Source: Salvator merianae
Taxonomy: Eukaryota > Chordata > Lepidosauria > Squamata > Teiidae
NCBI GenBank assembly: GCA_003586115.2
Contig: QVOM02000091.1
Coordinates: forward strand, 1,342,251-1,406,250
Length of the DNA: 64,000 nt
Reading direction: 5' to 3'
Positions 1 through 10,412 of the stretch are shown here, one piece after another. The translations under genes were made by a program, and so were the position numbers. Positions within the stretch are counted from its first letter, which is position 1. The number at the start of each line of letters is the position of its first letter. The notes beneath the pieces are model-generated. The model was not told where the DNA came from, made no database searches, and saw nothing but the letters and a program-made list of their open reading frames with translations.

Positions 1-165
1 GCAGTGAAGGAAATGGTGGTGAAGAAGGCGGCAGAGTTTGAGAGTCGGTTACAGGCCCGAGCAGAGGTGATTGAAAGGGAGATGAGGGCAGGGTTGCCTG
101 AAAACGGACATGCTGAACCGCACCTGAAGGAGCTCAGCCTGGAGGAGGAAAATAAGCTTATATAA
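1..165 (+). CDS. Gene A: 3' end of a helical-protein paralogue of gene B (partial)
   Basis: Frame 1 is open from the first base and ends with TAA at 163-165, giving 54 C-terminal codons; the rest of the gene lies left of the window. The peptide is charged and helix-prone. Over 33 residues it matches the C-terminal region of gene B (10413-12539, opposite strand) at about 15 identities, with the shared pattern A-E-F-E-x3-Q-A-R-A-x2-I-E-x4-A-x-L-P. That makes it a paralogue or related fold-mate. After the match the two tails diverge, both ending in acidic residues. An AATAAA lies 81 bases after the stop, as expected for a terminal exon. The function is not known to me, and the upstream exon structure cannot be seen. 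Confidence 0.72.
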   Translation, partial: AVKEMVVKKAAEFESRLQARAEVIEREMRAGLPENGHAEPHLKELSLEEENKLI

Positions 166-245
166 GCCATGATGAAAACGCTTTCAAAATGTTTGTGTGT
201 GTCTCCTGCTGCAGGGACAGACTCTATATAGACAAACTCTAGACG

Positions 246-251
246 AATAAA
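246..251 (+). terminator. Poly(A) signal of gene A
   Basis: AATAAA on the + strand 81 bases after the gene A stop codon. Position and orientation fit the 3' end of a short 3' UTR. Confidence 0.6.
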
Positions 252-1070
252 TATATAGACACAGAGAAATTGTTTTTCTCTTATTTCTTTAATTTATAGC
301 CTAATTTTTACTGCCTGGTAAACAGATGGGTATCAATACCCTCATTTTTAATGATTCTTGTAAATGGCTTTGAGATTTTTAAAAATGAAAAAGAGTATAC
401 AACTCAGCATGTCTCCAGACACAGGATAAACTCCCGATTCTTCAGACACTATATTGTGAATGCCAATATAGTGTCAGCCAGTCAGGCAATAACCCAGTTC
501 ATTGGCATTGTGGGAAATCTGCCAATAATGCTGGGTTCCCCATAACTGTGATACTTTGTGTCTGCCAGCAGCTTTCAAAATTACTTCTCTTTGTTCTATC
601 GGAACCCCAGCCAAACATTTGAGAGCTCCTGGAAGACACAAGAGGCAAGACAAGACTGCTTCAGCTGTCTGGATGATGGGATTGCAGATGAAAAGCAGCA
701 GCACAACTGAAGCGCTCACTTTCACCCGGTTGTACTAAAGTACAGGTCAATACCCATCATGACCCAGGACCCATGCTGGGTGGCTGTGTGCTTCTTCTGG
801 CGTATTCATGGATATGAAAAGATGGAGGAAGGTGAGGCAGAAACATGAAGGACATGAGGACAATGCAGAAGAATGAAAAGGAAACACCCCGCCAAATCTA
901 AAGAATGCATAGCGAAAGGAAAGTTCAGAGAAAGCAAGGAAATGATCTGATTCACATTGAGTGTGCCACATGGCTTACTAATTTCTTCATTTATTTTTAA
1001 GTATTAGCTTGCTATGTGGGAGCTACTCAGAGATGCTTTTTGCCTCACAGAGATCAATACTTATAGTTGC
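252..1070. other. Intergenic stretch, nothing recognised
   Basis: AT-rich unique-looking sequence downstream of gene A. Short open frames occur on both strands but show no recognisable domain, splice structure or repeat match within the window. Confidence 0.4.
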
Positions 1071-1075
1071 TAGTT

Positions 1076-1285
1076 GTTACTCAGTAGCTCAGTAGCAGAG
1101 CAAACTGCCTGGAAAGCAGAGGGTTGTCAGTTTGATCCCCAGCCACTCCCTGGAAGTAGGCAATGGCAAACCACTTCTGTACCTCTGCCGAGAAAACTAC
1201 ATAGAGATGGCTTGAAGGTACCCATGCAGTCAATAAGGAGTCAGCCACAACTCAGTGGTACCCAACAAAGTTGTTATGGATCAAA
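1076..1285 (+). repeat. tRNA-derived SINE, family 1, copy A
   Basis: The head carries tRNA-like promoter boxes: an A-box-like GTAGCTCAGTAGCAGAGC and a B-box-like GTTTGATCCCC about 40 bases later. A conserved SINE body follows (GGCAATGGCAAACCACTTC) and a tail with GTCAGCCACAACTCAGTGGTA. A second copy lies at 4016-4220, and a reversed head at about 21635-21705. The tail resembles the BovB-type tail of squamate SINEs, a family assignment made from memory. Confidence 0.65.
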
Positions 1286-2101
1286 CTGCCGTGTTTAAAG
1301 TTTAGCAGAAAAGATGATACTATTGACACTTCACTTCAGTGCCTCCTGTCACAATTTATTGCCAGTTTGCTACCCCCTGTGAGACATCAAGGCACAACAT
1401 ACTCTGTGAAGGACTCATCCCTCTGCATGAAACATCCCTTTTATGGTGAATGTTAGCCTGGCAATGCATGTATGAGGACGCGTTGCTGTAGCTGTGCTTC
1501 TCCATCATGCCAGACTCCCCAGTCTCATTCAACACAAAGAAGGGCAAACTGTCAACAAACTCAAGGACACTTGAAGAAGGTGGTAGAGTTCCAACAGTTA
1601 CTCTCAACAACCTTCCCCCTTCCCATACATTTACTCATCTTTTGCTCCTCAGGCCTCAAAATCTTCTCATCTGTCATTGAGGTTGAAGGTCTTTCTCAAG
1701 GACAGATATGCCTTCTGCACATCACGACAGCCAAAGATAAGATGCTTTTTATGAATCACAGTGATCTTCAGCCCCAAATCTCTGTTATTTGTCCGTTCTT
1801 GACTCCATCCAATTTTAATAGAGGAATGATTAAGAGTTTGAAAAGTCAGACTCTTCTCCTAGCAACCTTCCCTCTACACTGCATCCAGGTGGCCTCTGAT
1901 GCCTCTTTTCTGTCTCCCTGTTCCCTTAGCAACCCTGTTTCCATTATGACAAAACAACTGGACCACAAGATCTGTCTATCAACTATTTGCTACCTGTCTT
2001 TTCACAAAGCCTGCATTTAGTATTACATATTATATGCAACTTTCTCTACATCTCTTTAATAGTGGGTGGAAAGTTCCCAATATATCATAGAAGACATGGT
2101 A
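1076..2101. repeat. Direct repeat of about 1 kb, copy A (SINE plus 0.75 kb body)
   Basis: This segment aligns end to end with 4016-4984 at high identity, including the SINE head and a further ~750 bases of unassigned body. Both copies end at the shared words CATAGAAGACATGG and then diverge. It may be a segmental duplication or two insertions of one long composite repeat. The antisense open frames in both copies are similar to each other but are not recognised. Confidence 0.7.
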
Positions 2102-2246
2102 TATTCTAACCAAAGTGGTTTTAGTGTGGACCTATGCCTGAATGAACAATGGTAAAAAGCCAGGAAATACACACAAAACAATATAAATACATTCACATCT
2201 GTTTTAATCCGTCTTCAGTCCACTTTCAGAGTGTATTATTTATATA

Positions 2247-2312
2247 GAGAGCAGAGCAGAGCAGAGCAGAGCAGAGCAGAGCAGAGCAGAGCAGAGCAGA
2301 GCAGAGCAGAGC
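2247..2312. repeat. (GCAGA)n microsatellite
   Basis: About 13 perfect tandem copies of the pentamer AGAGC/GCAGA. Confidence 0.95.
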
Positions 2313-3119
2313 ATCAGCATATGAAGCAGTATAGCTCCTGCCTGCTTTCTTCTTAAGCAGGAACTCTCATGTTTACATTGCCATAAGCATGATTAGGACC
2401 TATAATAGCAATTAGTAAGTATGATTCGGGTCTTTAATTGTTCCCATCTGCCGGAGTTTGTCGTGACCTACTCTGAAGCTCTTGTTTGCTTCAGGATCAG
2501 TATGGCAGCTGGACTGCAACAGTCACTGCAGCGCAGATGATGCTGTTCCGGTAGTGATCCACATCAGAGGGCATCTCTTGATCCAAACTGGCTGATCCAC
2601 ATCAAGCCCAGTAAGTGCAGAAAGGCACTTAGATCTTGTTAACACAAATCCCTGACATACTGTAGCGTGATTTATAATATTTTCACTGAAGTGGCTTGAA
2701 GAGTCTGTGGCTGCATTTTCAAACTTTAAAAAATAAGGCACCTCAAAAGCAGCACAGAGATGGTACAGAGGTGGTACGGTCACATGTCCATGTGGCTGTC
2801 CCACTCCAATGCACATTAAAAGCTCAAAAAACACTGTCAAGGTGCGTTAGCGGGGCATCAGAGATGGCACTGAAAATGATAGTGCCACACACTATTACTG
2901 TCAGGACATTTGAAGCCACTGATTTTACAGCGTGGGAATGCAGGCTATCATATCTTGGCACATACAACTTTACGAAACATGGAGTGGTTTATGTGAGTAA
3001 CTAGATGGTTCCTTCCCTAGCACCTACTGTGCCATATTTGATATTATCATTTTGGAATCAAGCATTGTGCACCTGTGTTGTCTAGTTCTGGGGGTCCAGG
3101 TGTACACAGGATGTATTTA

Positions 3120-3420
3120 TTTATTTAACTCAATTTGTATACTGCCATACATCAGAATCCCAAGATAGTTAACAATAAAAAAGAAAAACACTGTAAAATA
3201 TCAACATTAAAAACAGAAAAAAACCCACCTCTCCCACCCCAAGGGCAAAACTGGTTACCAAATGGCTGGGTAAATAAGGATCTTTCTACCAAATGCCAAA
3301 AGCTTATCAATGGAGAGGCCTGATGTGTCTTTGAGAGAAGATTATTCCATAGCCTGGGGGCTACCACAAAGAAGACCCTCTCTCTGGCCAGTAACACTAG
3401 CCACCTCCCTGCAAAATACG
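3120..3420 (-). mobile_element. L2-type LINE 3' fragment, reversed
   Basis: The minus strand encodes a decayed L2 C-terminus (F-F-V-V-A-P-R-L-W-N-N-L), followed by the usual 3' tail of CTGCCATACATCAGAATCCC type. It is the same fragment, in opposite orientation, as 56770-57075, and it sits inside the inverted duplication, so it predates that event. Confidence 0.6.
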
Positions 3421-3469
3421 CAAGATGCTAGAGCCCTGACTTACTTTCCATCTGGGCAACCCAGTCTGT

Positions 3470-3720
3470 ACGGATGCAAGAGAAGGTTAAACATTTGTCA
3501 CTTCCAGCCGCTCCTCAACAGGCTGAAATTTGCAAGGATGCAGGCATGCTTACTTGCCACTAGAGGGGGGGCTCCAACTCTCCATTCCTTCTACCGCATA
3601 AAAGAGCCTCCATCTGATATGCTGGGAACAGTTCCTAAGCAGAGGAGCAAAAGCAGAAGAAAGAAACGTTAAGACGTCAGGGGAGAATTGTCTCAGAGAG
3701 GGTGGGAGATGATTTCATGC
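3470..3720 (+). promoter_or_regulatory. Relic promoter and first-exon block, paralogous to gene C's promoter
   Basis: It aligns with the minus strand of 54190-53990, sharing GATGCAGGCATGCTTAC, GCCACTAGAGGG and GAGCAAAAGCAGAAGAAAG. The TATA box of gene C (TATAAAAG) reads CATAAAAG here (3597-3604). The first splice donor GTAAGA has been altered, and a second donor-like site is weaker. No coding exon of the family was found downstream on this strand, so it is probably a dead duplicate of the regulatory region. Confidence 0.6.
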
Positions 3721-4015
3721 TGTAGAATCTGGATTTGGAAAGACGTAAAGATTAACAGATTTAAATCATCACTGGAAGAGCTGGGCTCTGCATGCTCTTT
3801 CCTCCTACAAAATATTTGAAATCAAGAATAGAAAACGACCCATTCATGCTTGTTGCTTGAAATAGCAGAGTAGGGAAAGCCTTGGGAGGTTTGCTGCTGC
3901 TACTTGGAGGAAGCACTAAATGGCTTGGAGTAAAGAAGTGTCATGATTTTTCCCATAATTTTTCCTATAACCACATGGGGGAATTGTTTTACAGTGCACC
4001 TAATGCTAGTACAGG

Positions 4016-4984
4016 AGTGGCTTTAGCTCAGTGGTAGAGCAAATTGCCTGGAAAACAGAGGGTTGCTGGTTTGATCCCCAGCCTCTCCCTGGAAGTAGTC
4101 AATGGCAAACCACTTCTGTACCTCTACCAAGAAAACTGCATAGAGCTGCCATGAAGGTACCCATGCATTCAACCACGGGTCAGCCACAACTCAGTGATAC
4201 CCAACAAAGTTGGTTCAGATCAAGCTGCCATATTCACTGATAACTGTTGACACTATATCTCAGTGCCTCCTATCACAATTTACCACCACTTGCTGCCCCC
4301 TGTGAGACATCCAGGTACAACATACTCTGTGAAGGACTCATCCCTCTGCATGAAACATCCCTTTTCTGGTGAATGTTAGCCGGGCAATGCATGTATGAGG
4401 ACATGTTGCTGTAGCTGTGCTTCTCCATCATGCCAGACTCCCCAGTCTCATTCGACACAAAGATGGGCAAACTATCAGCAAGCTCAAGGACACTTGCAGA
4501 AGTTGGTAGGATTCCAATAATTATTCTCAACAACCTTCCCCCTCCTCATACATTTACTCATCTTTTGCTCCTCAGGCCTCAAAATCTTCTCATCTGTTGT
4601 TGAGGTTGAAGGTCTATCTCAAGGACAGACATGCCTTCCACACATCACAAATGGCCAAAAATAAGGATGCTTTTTATGAACCACAGTGATCTTCAGTCAC
4701 AGATCTCTGATGTTTGTCCATTCTTGACTCCATCCAATTTTAATAGAGGAATGATTAAGAATTTGAAAAGTCAGGCTCTTCTCCCAGCATCCAGGTGGCT
4801 TCTGATACCTCTTTTCTGTCTCCCTGTTTCCATAGCAACCCTGTTTCCATTATTACAGAACAACTAGACCACAAGATCTGTCTATTAACTATTTGCTATT
4901 TAGTATTAAATAATTACATGCAGCTTTCTCTACATCTTTCTAATAGTGGATGGAAAGTTCACTCTGTCTCATAGAAGACATGGT
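4016..4984. repeat. Direct repeat of about 1 kb, copy B (SINE family 1 plus body)
   Basis: Second copy of 1076-2101. The SINE head is better preserved here (TTTAGCTCAGTGGTAGAGC and GGTTTGATCCCC), and the body follows with small substitutions and short indels. Confidence 0.7.
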
Positions 4985-5350
4985 GGGCCCATGTCTAATT
5001 ATCCCATTCTAAGGTGCAATAGACCCCATAGTGCAGACACTGTCCGGACTATGGGGCCTAGAAATTTACTTGAAGCCACTACCAGTGTTCGTGGTGTGAA
5101 TGCCAGTAGCCATGCCTGATCCTCGTCACAGCAGTGGCCAGCCTCCCGGTCACCATGGCAGCAGCCAGACGCTTGCCAGCCACTGCCACAGTGACAATTG
5201 GGCCCACACCTGATCGGGCACTAGAATGCCGGATTGGACATCTTGAGGCCCCATCCAGCATTGCAGGACCAATCAGGGCATCACAGGCCTTATTGGGGTA
5301 TTGTGCGGATCCAATGGGGCCCGATTGCCCTAGTGCGCATGCGTGACCAA
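4985..5350. repeat. Dispersed DNA-element-like repeat, copy 1
   Basis: It matches the reverse complement of about 9624-9957: shared ATCCCATTCTAAGGT, GTGCAGACACTGTCC, TTCGTGGTGTGAATGC and GGTCACCATGGCAG blocks in the same order. A shorter relative lies at 38000-38125 and its tandem copy. It has no coding potential, and termini and superfamily were not determined. Confidence 0.5.
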
Positions 5351-5586
5351 TATAAATGTATTAACATCCTTTTAAATCCATTTTCAGTCCACCTTCAGAG
5401 TGAGAGAGCACATCAGTAAAGTGATTAGTCATTCTGGGCCTTTCCTTACTCCCCTTGCTGTTTCAGAACAAGGTGGGGCATCTTGTTCCCGTAGAAGCAA
5501 CCTGTTCTACACTACTGTAAGATAGGTTGCTGCTGGAATGGAAGAGGGTTGTCCACTTTTAGACAGCCTGTTCTACTCCAGACCTG

Positions 5587-6052
5587 GTCACTGCCTCCAA
5601 AGAGCTCTCAGAGGCAGTCCTGAGACTCTGAAGGTCAGGAATTAAAGTTACTGGGGTTTGCAGTTTTTGGCCTGGCCATATCAGAATTCACCACCTCAGG
5701 CTCTTTTTTTCCAGGGCTCCAAAAAGTCAAGGCGCAGGCCAAGAGTAGAAAGCCTTGTGTTCTTACTTTATTTGTGATAACAGAATAAAAAGGATAGTTG
5801 CTAGCAGTAGGCATATTACAGTCACTGCCTCCAAAGAGCTCTCAGAGGCAGTCCTGAGACTCTGAAGGTCAGGAATTAAAGTTACTGGGGTTTGCAGTTT
5901 TTGGCCTGGCCATATCAGAATTCATCACCTCAGGCTCTTCTTTTCCAGGGCTCCAAAAAGTCAAGGCGCAGGCCAAGTAGAAAGCCTTGTGTTCTTACTT
6001 TATTTGCGATAACAGAATAAAAAGGATAGTTGCTAGCAGTAGGCATATTACA
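5587..6052. repeat. Tandem duplication, two units of about 234 bp
   Basis: Unit 1 (5587-5820) and unit 2 (5821-6052) both begin GTCACTGCCTCC and end GGCATATTACA, with only a few differences, so the event is recent. The unit contains TTTATTTG and GAATAAAAAGG words but no recognisable gene. Confidence 0.92.
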
Positions 6053-6054
6053 GT

Positions 6055-7565
6055 TCTAAACCATTCTCTTTTCCTACACCTCCCTGTCCTAGTACCTGCA
6101 AGAAAAAAAATCCAGGCTCCCAGGCCTTCAGCGTTCCAGCTAACCACTAACACGGGGAAACAATAGATCAGTGAGGAATGCAGGCAAGCATGACTGGGAT
6201 CTGAGAGGATACAAGGATGGTTGCGCAGTGGCCAATGCTCTAATAGGCTGTTTTTAGGCCAGATCCACTTCCAGTAGTGCTTCTTGTAGAGCCACTGAAA
6301 TGGGTCCCTCGTGGTATACCGGACCATGGGGGCATGCCATCTGCCTGCCTCTGTGGTCTGATGCATTGGCTCTTAGCACAGCAGCTAGACCAGAACAGTC
6401 ATTGCAGTGCAGAAGGCATTGTTCTGGTCCATGATATTACGTGCATAAACAGCAAAGACAGGTTGCCTGATCTGCTCCAGGTCCCCTCCCCAGCAACCAT
6501 TTCTAGGCTGTGATTGCTGCTCAGACAATCACTCCTGTTGTTGTGCTTGCTTCCCCTGTCTCTCAGCCCTGATCACCATCCCAGGCATAATTAATAAGAG
6601 AAAGTACTGGGGGGGGGGGAGTGCTGACTTGCCACAGTACAGAGACATTTGATTTGTTCTCATTGCCCCCCAAAAATATTTCCTTCCCATCCTCCGACCC
6701 AGCCTGTGTGGCTTTTCAGTCTTGGAAGGAAAAGGAAGACTGTTTTTCTCTCTCCATCCCCCTCTGCTGCACAGTCTAATTCCTCAGGGCAGGAGGATGC
6801 CTGCATGCCCTATTCCTCTCACCAAAGCATTGTTGTTACAGAAGAGAGAAAGGAATGAGATAGCGCTCTCCATTTTTGTGGTTGCTTGTGCTGTAAATGA
6901 AGAAAAAAATCTCCTCTCTAATGCCTAATCTACATCCACAGGGCAGAAGCAATTGTGCTCTTCAGGCTGGATTCTGATGAGTCTCACAACAATTTCCTGT
7001 TGGCTGGGATGTCAGAAAGGAGGTAAAGTCTTAGGCAAAGGCCACCCTCAGTGTTAGAAATCTTATGCTTCAAGTGGAGCAAACTTTCTGTGACTTGAAG
7101 CCTGGAGTAATTCAAATTCTGCTAATTATAATCTGCTTGGTAAGGACCAGGTTGACCAGAAGTCTATCCTTTTACAGTGTCTGATCGCACTCATAGTGTA
7201 ATTTGCATTACATAAGGGAAAGAAACAGTTTTCTCTTTATCACTGAAACGGCGCTATAGATGATTCATGTTAACTGAGGGAACACTGAATTCAAACATTT
7301 CCCTTTCTTTTCTAGTCATAGCTATGATTAAGATGAGGAAGCAATGGTGTCAACAAAGAAAGAAGTTCGAAACACAGCTTAGCAAAAATACTCTTTTTTT
7401 TTACTTCTTAGTCATTTTACATTTACTAAGGTTACTGCATGGTAAAGAGGACAGGAATGTCCTTTAATGAATGAATACAACAGGCAATTTCAGCTGAAGT
7501 AGCTTGTAATGCAGGCAACAGCAGCAGTTGAAATTGCCTTGTCTGTGCAATCATTGAAGGTGCAG
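6055..7565. other. No gene recognised
   Basis: The only structured item seen is a short word at about 7180-7195 (GTCTGATCGCACTC) that looks like the end of a MITE of the 48222-48671 type. The remainder shows no coding or repeat signature I can support. Confidence 0.35.
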
Positions 7566-7569
7566 CAAT

Positions 7570-7749
7570 GGCCCTTTCTGCACTTGACCTTATTCCAGAT
7601 TATATCTCGGAATAGGGATCTGCCATCTGCATGCTACTATGAACAATGGGAGGCCCCACCTGGGGCCTGCTATAATCTGCACTAGCATGAGGATAGCAGG
7701 TCCCTACTCTGGGATTTAGTGCAGAATAAAGCCAAGTGCAGAAAGGGCC
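7570..7749. mobile_element. MITE with GGCCCTTTCTGCACTTG termini
   Basis: It begins GGCCCTTTCTGCACTTG and ends with the exact reverse complement, flanked by AAT on both sides (7567-7569, 7750-7752). At 180 bp with no coding capacity it is a non-autonomous terminal-inverted-repeat element. Related termini appear at 9960 and near 25360, 25590, 25700 and 63535. Confidence 0.85.
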
Positions 7750-7894
7750 AATGTCATTCTCTTTACCAGATGTTAGCTCTAGGTAACACATCTTGTTCTG
7801 CCCTCCAGCAGTTGGCTTCTTGAGGCTTGTTGCCTCCTACACCACTGGCCATGTTGAGATCGAGGCTAGCAGCCATCAAAAATCTTGTCCGTTT

Positions 7895-8450
7895 TTGAAG
7901 ATGGTGAGGAAGCTGAACCTAGTGCAGAATGCAGCAGCAAGACTGCTAACTGCTGGCCAGGCATACATCATGCTGGTCTTAAAAAACCCTCACTGGCTGC
8001 CAATTCATTCTCAAACCCAATTCAGTGTGTTAATATTGAGATTGACATTAAACGGCTTGAGCCCCAAATATCTGAAGGAATACCTTCTCCGTTATTGACA
8101 TGCCCGTGCCTTATGATCTGTGGATGAGGCCCTCTTGGTTGGACCACTGCCTTCAGTAGCTAAAGGGGTGGGTACTCAGAATAGGGCCTTCTCAGTGGTA
8201 GCCCTTAGACTATGGAACACTCTCCCCCCTGAAGTACACCAGATATCTTCTTTATGATGTCTGGCCAAAGGCCAGGTGAATGGATGCCTGTACATTTGGA
8301 AGACAGGCATCCATTCACGCTGGCCTTTGGCTGAGGAAACAGCTTCCCTTCCCCACTTCCAGGCCCCATTTTTGTTTATAGTGGGATATTTTAAAATTGT
8401 TTTTATCCGAGACCATCAGGTATAAGGCAGAATAAAAATACTAATAAACA
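7895..8450 (+). mobile_element. L2-type LINE 3' fragment with internal hairpin
   Basis: The + strand encodes the L2 reverse transcriptase tail in broken frames (K-L-N-L-V-Q-N-A-A-A-R-L-L, H-W-L-P-I, then A-F-S-V-V-A-L-R-L-W). The 3' tail with AAGGCAGAATAAAAATACTAAT follows. The last coding part is disrupted by a 28-base inverted repeat at 8264-8331. Confidence 0.75.
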
Positions 8451-8454
8451 AACA

Positions 8455-9620
8455 GCATGCCTGAAACATTTTGGAAGCTGCTCAAGCAGGGGACTCAGAA
8501 TACATCTTTGGGTAGCTGCATTTCTTGAGAAGTTGTGGTAGCCATGTAAATCTATAAACTCCCCAAGCTGGGTGCAACCTCTCCATTGCTACAGGAGCAA
8601 CTCCCAGGGCCTTATTCTAAGCCCCTGGGTAGCCAGCAGGGGGCAGCCTGGGAGTCTGTTGGGAAGGGCTGAACAGGTATTGGTCCAAGGCCCTTGAAGT
8701 TAGCAGATCTCTGGCAAATGGTATGTTGATGTGTTACCTGTGAGGTCCTTCTTGCCCCACATTGTTAGGAACTATGTACTGGGAACACTGGTTTAGTGGG
8801 GGGAAAGCTATTCCCAGATACAAAAGCCTTCAGCAGGTCCTTGTAGCTTAATGGTTTTTAAAATGGAGAATTAATGGGAGTGGTAGTAATCAGAAGCAGC
8901 AAGACATTAAAAACACTTCAAGACTAAAGATTCTTTGAAAGCAAAAAACTTTTATTAAAGATACAGCAACAGGCTCAAAACAGCTTCAATGACCAAACAG
9001 TCAGCTTTACCTGTTAGTGAGGGAAAGGGGGCAGGAGGGATATGGGGGTGTTGGATCTACTCTAAACCTGAGCTGGGGAACCTAAACTCAGATCTCACTA
9101 TCTGCTGAGGTGAGGTCTTGGGAGTGAAGATTTGGCCGTGAAATCCTCTGGTTCATAAAGTTTTCCAAATCGCGAAAGAGAGAGCTGTGCTAATCAGAAA
9201 GAGCACATCTCTGCAATTCAGCAGGAACAAAGCATAGTCAAGCTTCTGAGTAGCAGGAACAAAATCCAAATTGTGGGGCTGCTTTGATCTGAAGCAATGA
9301 ATCAGCACGGCAGAGCAGCAGAAGGAAAGCGGCAAATTCAAAGTCTGGTTATGTTCCTCAGGTGAAGACGAGGTGTGGCAGAGTGGAGGATAGATCCAGG
9401 TGAGGCAAACCATCCATGTTTGCTACCTGGGGATAATTTTTTATTCCTTAATCTAACAATGAAGTTGTGACCTCACCCCTGGAACCTCCCAGGCAGGTTC
9501 CTATTAGCACTTTGTGGAGGCCCAAGCGGTCGGGAGTGGAATACAGCTGTTCCTGATCACAACTAATTGTGAAGCAGTAATTTGTGCTCAAAAACTTTGC
9601 CGGGAGCTGGTATCCAGCTT
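8455..9620. other. No gene recognised
   Basis: No supported coding region. A TTTTATTAAAG word at about 8950 could be the poly(A) region of a reversed element, but no boundaries were found. Confidence 0.3.
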
Positions 9621-9623
9621 CCA

Positions 9624-9957
9624 GTAAGGTGCGTTCACACCTACTTAGTGGTATGGTGACCGGGCTGGTGTGATCAACAGATCAGGCAATTGGGGCATCG
9701 TGCAGGTCTGATTGGAGTATTGTGCCTGCGTGCACTCTGTGCTGTGCTGCCAGTCACCATGGCAGTGGCCAGACGCTTTCTGGCTGCTGTCAGGGCAAGG
9801 ATTGGGTAAGACTACCAGCATTCACACCACGAATGCTGGTAGCCTGCTTTAGGTCTGGTTGCCGGCCAAGCAGTGTGGACAGTGTCTGCACTGTGTGGTC
9901 AATTCTACCTCAGAATGGGATAATTATCTCATTCTAAGGTGGAAAGTTGAAAAAGCC
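9624..9957. repeat. Dispersed DNA-element-like repeat, copy 2 (inverted to copy 1)
   Basis: Reverse-complement relative of 4985-5350. It includes a short palindromic word around ACCAGCATTCACACCACGAA and an ATAATTATCTCATTCTAAGG end. A GGCCTTTCTGCAC terminus of another MITE starts right after it, at about 9961. Confidence 0.5.
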
Positions 9958-10308
9958 CTGGGCCTTTCTGCACGTATTGGTAAGCTAATACAATATGAGG
10001 TTTAGCCCACTTCTGGGCTTCTCTCTTCTGCACTCTAGTGCAGACTAGAGAAGCCATGCCCCCTGCTAGCATGCTTCAGCTACTCTGAGCAGAGCGTAGT
10101 CTGGTCTACGTGGCCCAGAATGGCTGCCTAGATCCCAACAGTAGTAGACCTTTTTTTGTGCCACTGAAATGGGTCTCCCTGGGGCTTTCAGGCCAAGAAC
10201 TTTAATTCCTTGATGTTGGATCCGTCACAGTCTGAACTGCCTCAGAAATGCTTCTTTCCCCCCCACCCCGTGTCTGACCAGAGCTAGGCCACCCCAGAGG
10301 AGCTTTTC

Positions 10309-10314
10309 TTTATT
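10309..10314 (-). terminator. Poly(A) signal of gene B
   Basis: TTTATT on the + strand, i.e. AATAAA on the minus strand, about 100 bases after the gene B stop codon. Confidence 0.55.
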
Positions 10315-10412
10315 GCATGTAAATATGGCCTCAGTTTTAGGAAGAGCGCTTCATATTAAAAGGAAAAAAATAGTTGCAGTACAAATGCTAAGCCCACTAT
10401 AGCAACTTCATT

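Larger units (their letters stand above)
2290..3945 (+). repeat. Inverted copy of the gene C upstream/promoter region
   Basis: Read on the + strand, this region follows the minus strand of 57990-53765 in order. It shares GAGCATCAGCATATGA (2310s vs 57970s), the AGGACCTATAATAG block (2390s vs 57600s), an L2 fragment, the AACATGGAGTGGTTT block and the whole promoter/first-exon block. Gaps in the alignment are the MITE 54216-56702, with the L1 inside it, and the SINE 57619-57905, both absent here. The + copy is therefore the uninserted version of an old inverted duplication. Confidence 0.75.

Noticed and set aside
1076..1150. Possible tRNA gene (A and B boxes)
   Set aside because: The tRNA-like head has no intact cloverleaf and is followed by a SINE body repeated elsewhere. 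The same holds for 4016 and 57619.
1472..2020. 182-codon open frame on the + strand
   Set aside because: It lies in the ~1 kb direct repeat. The frame is not kept in the second copy (4235-4984), and no domain is recognisable.
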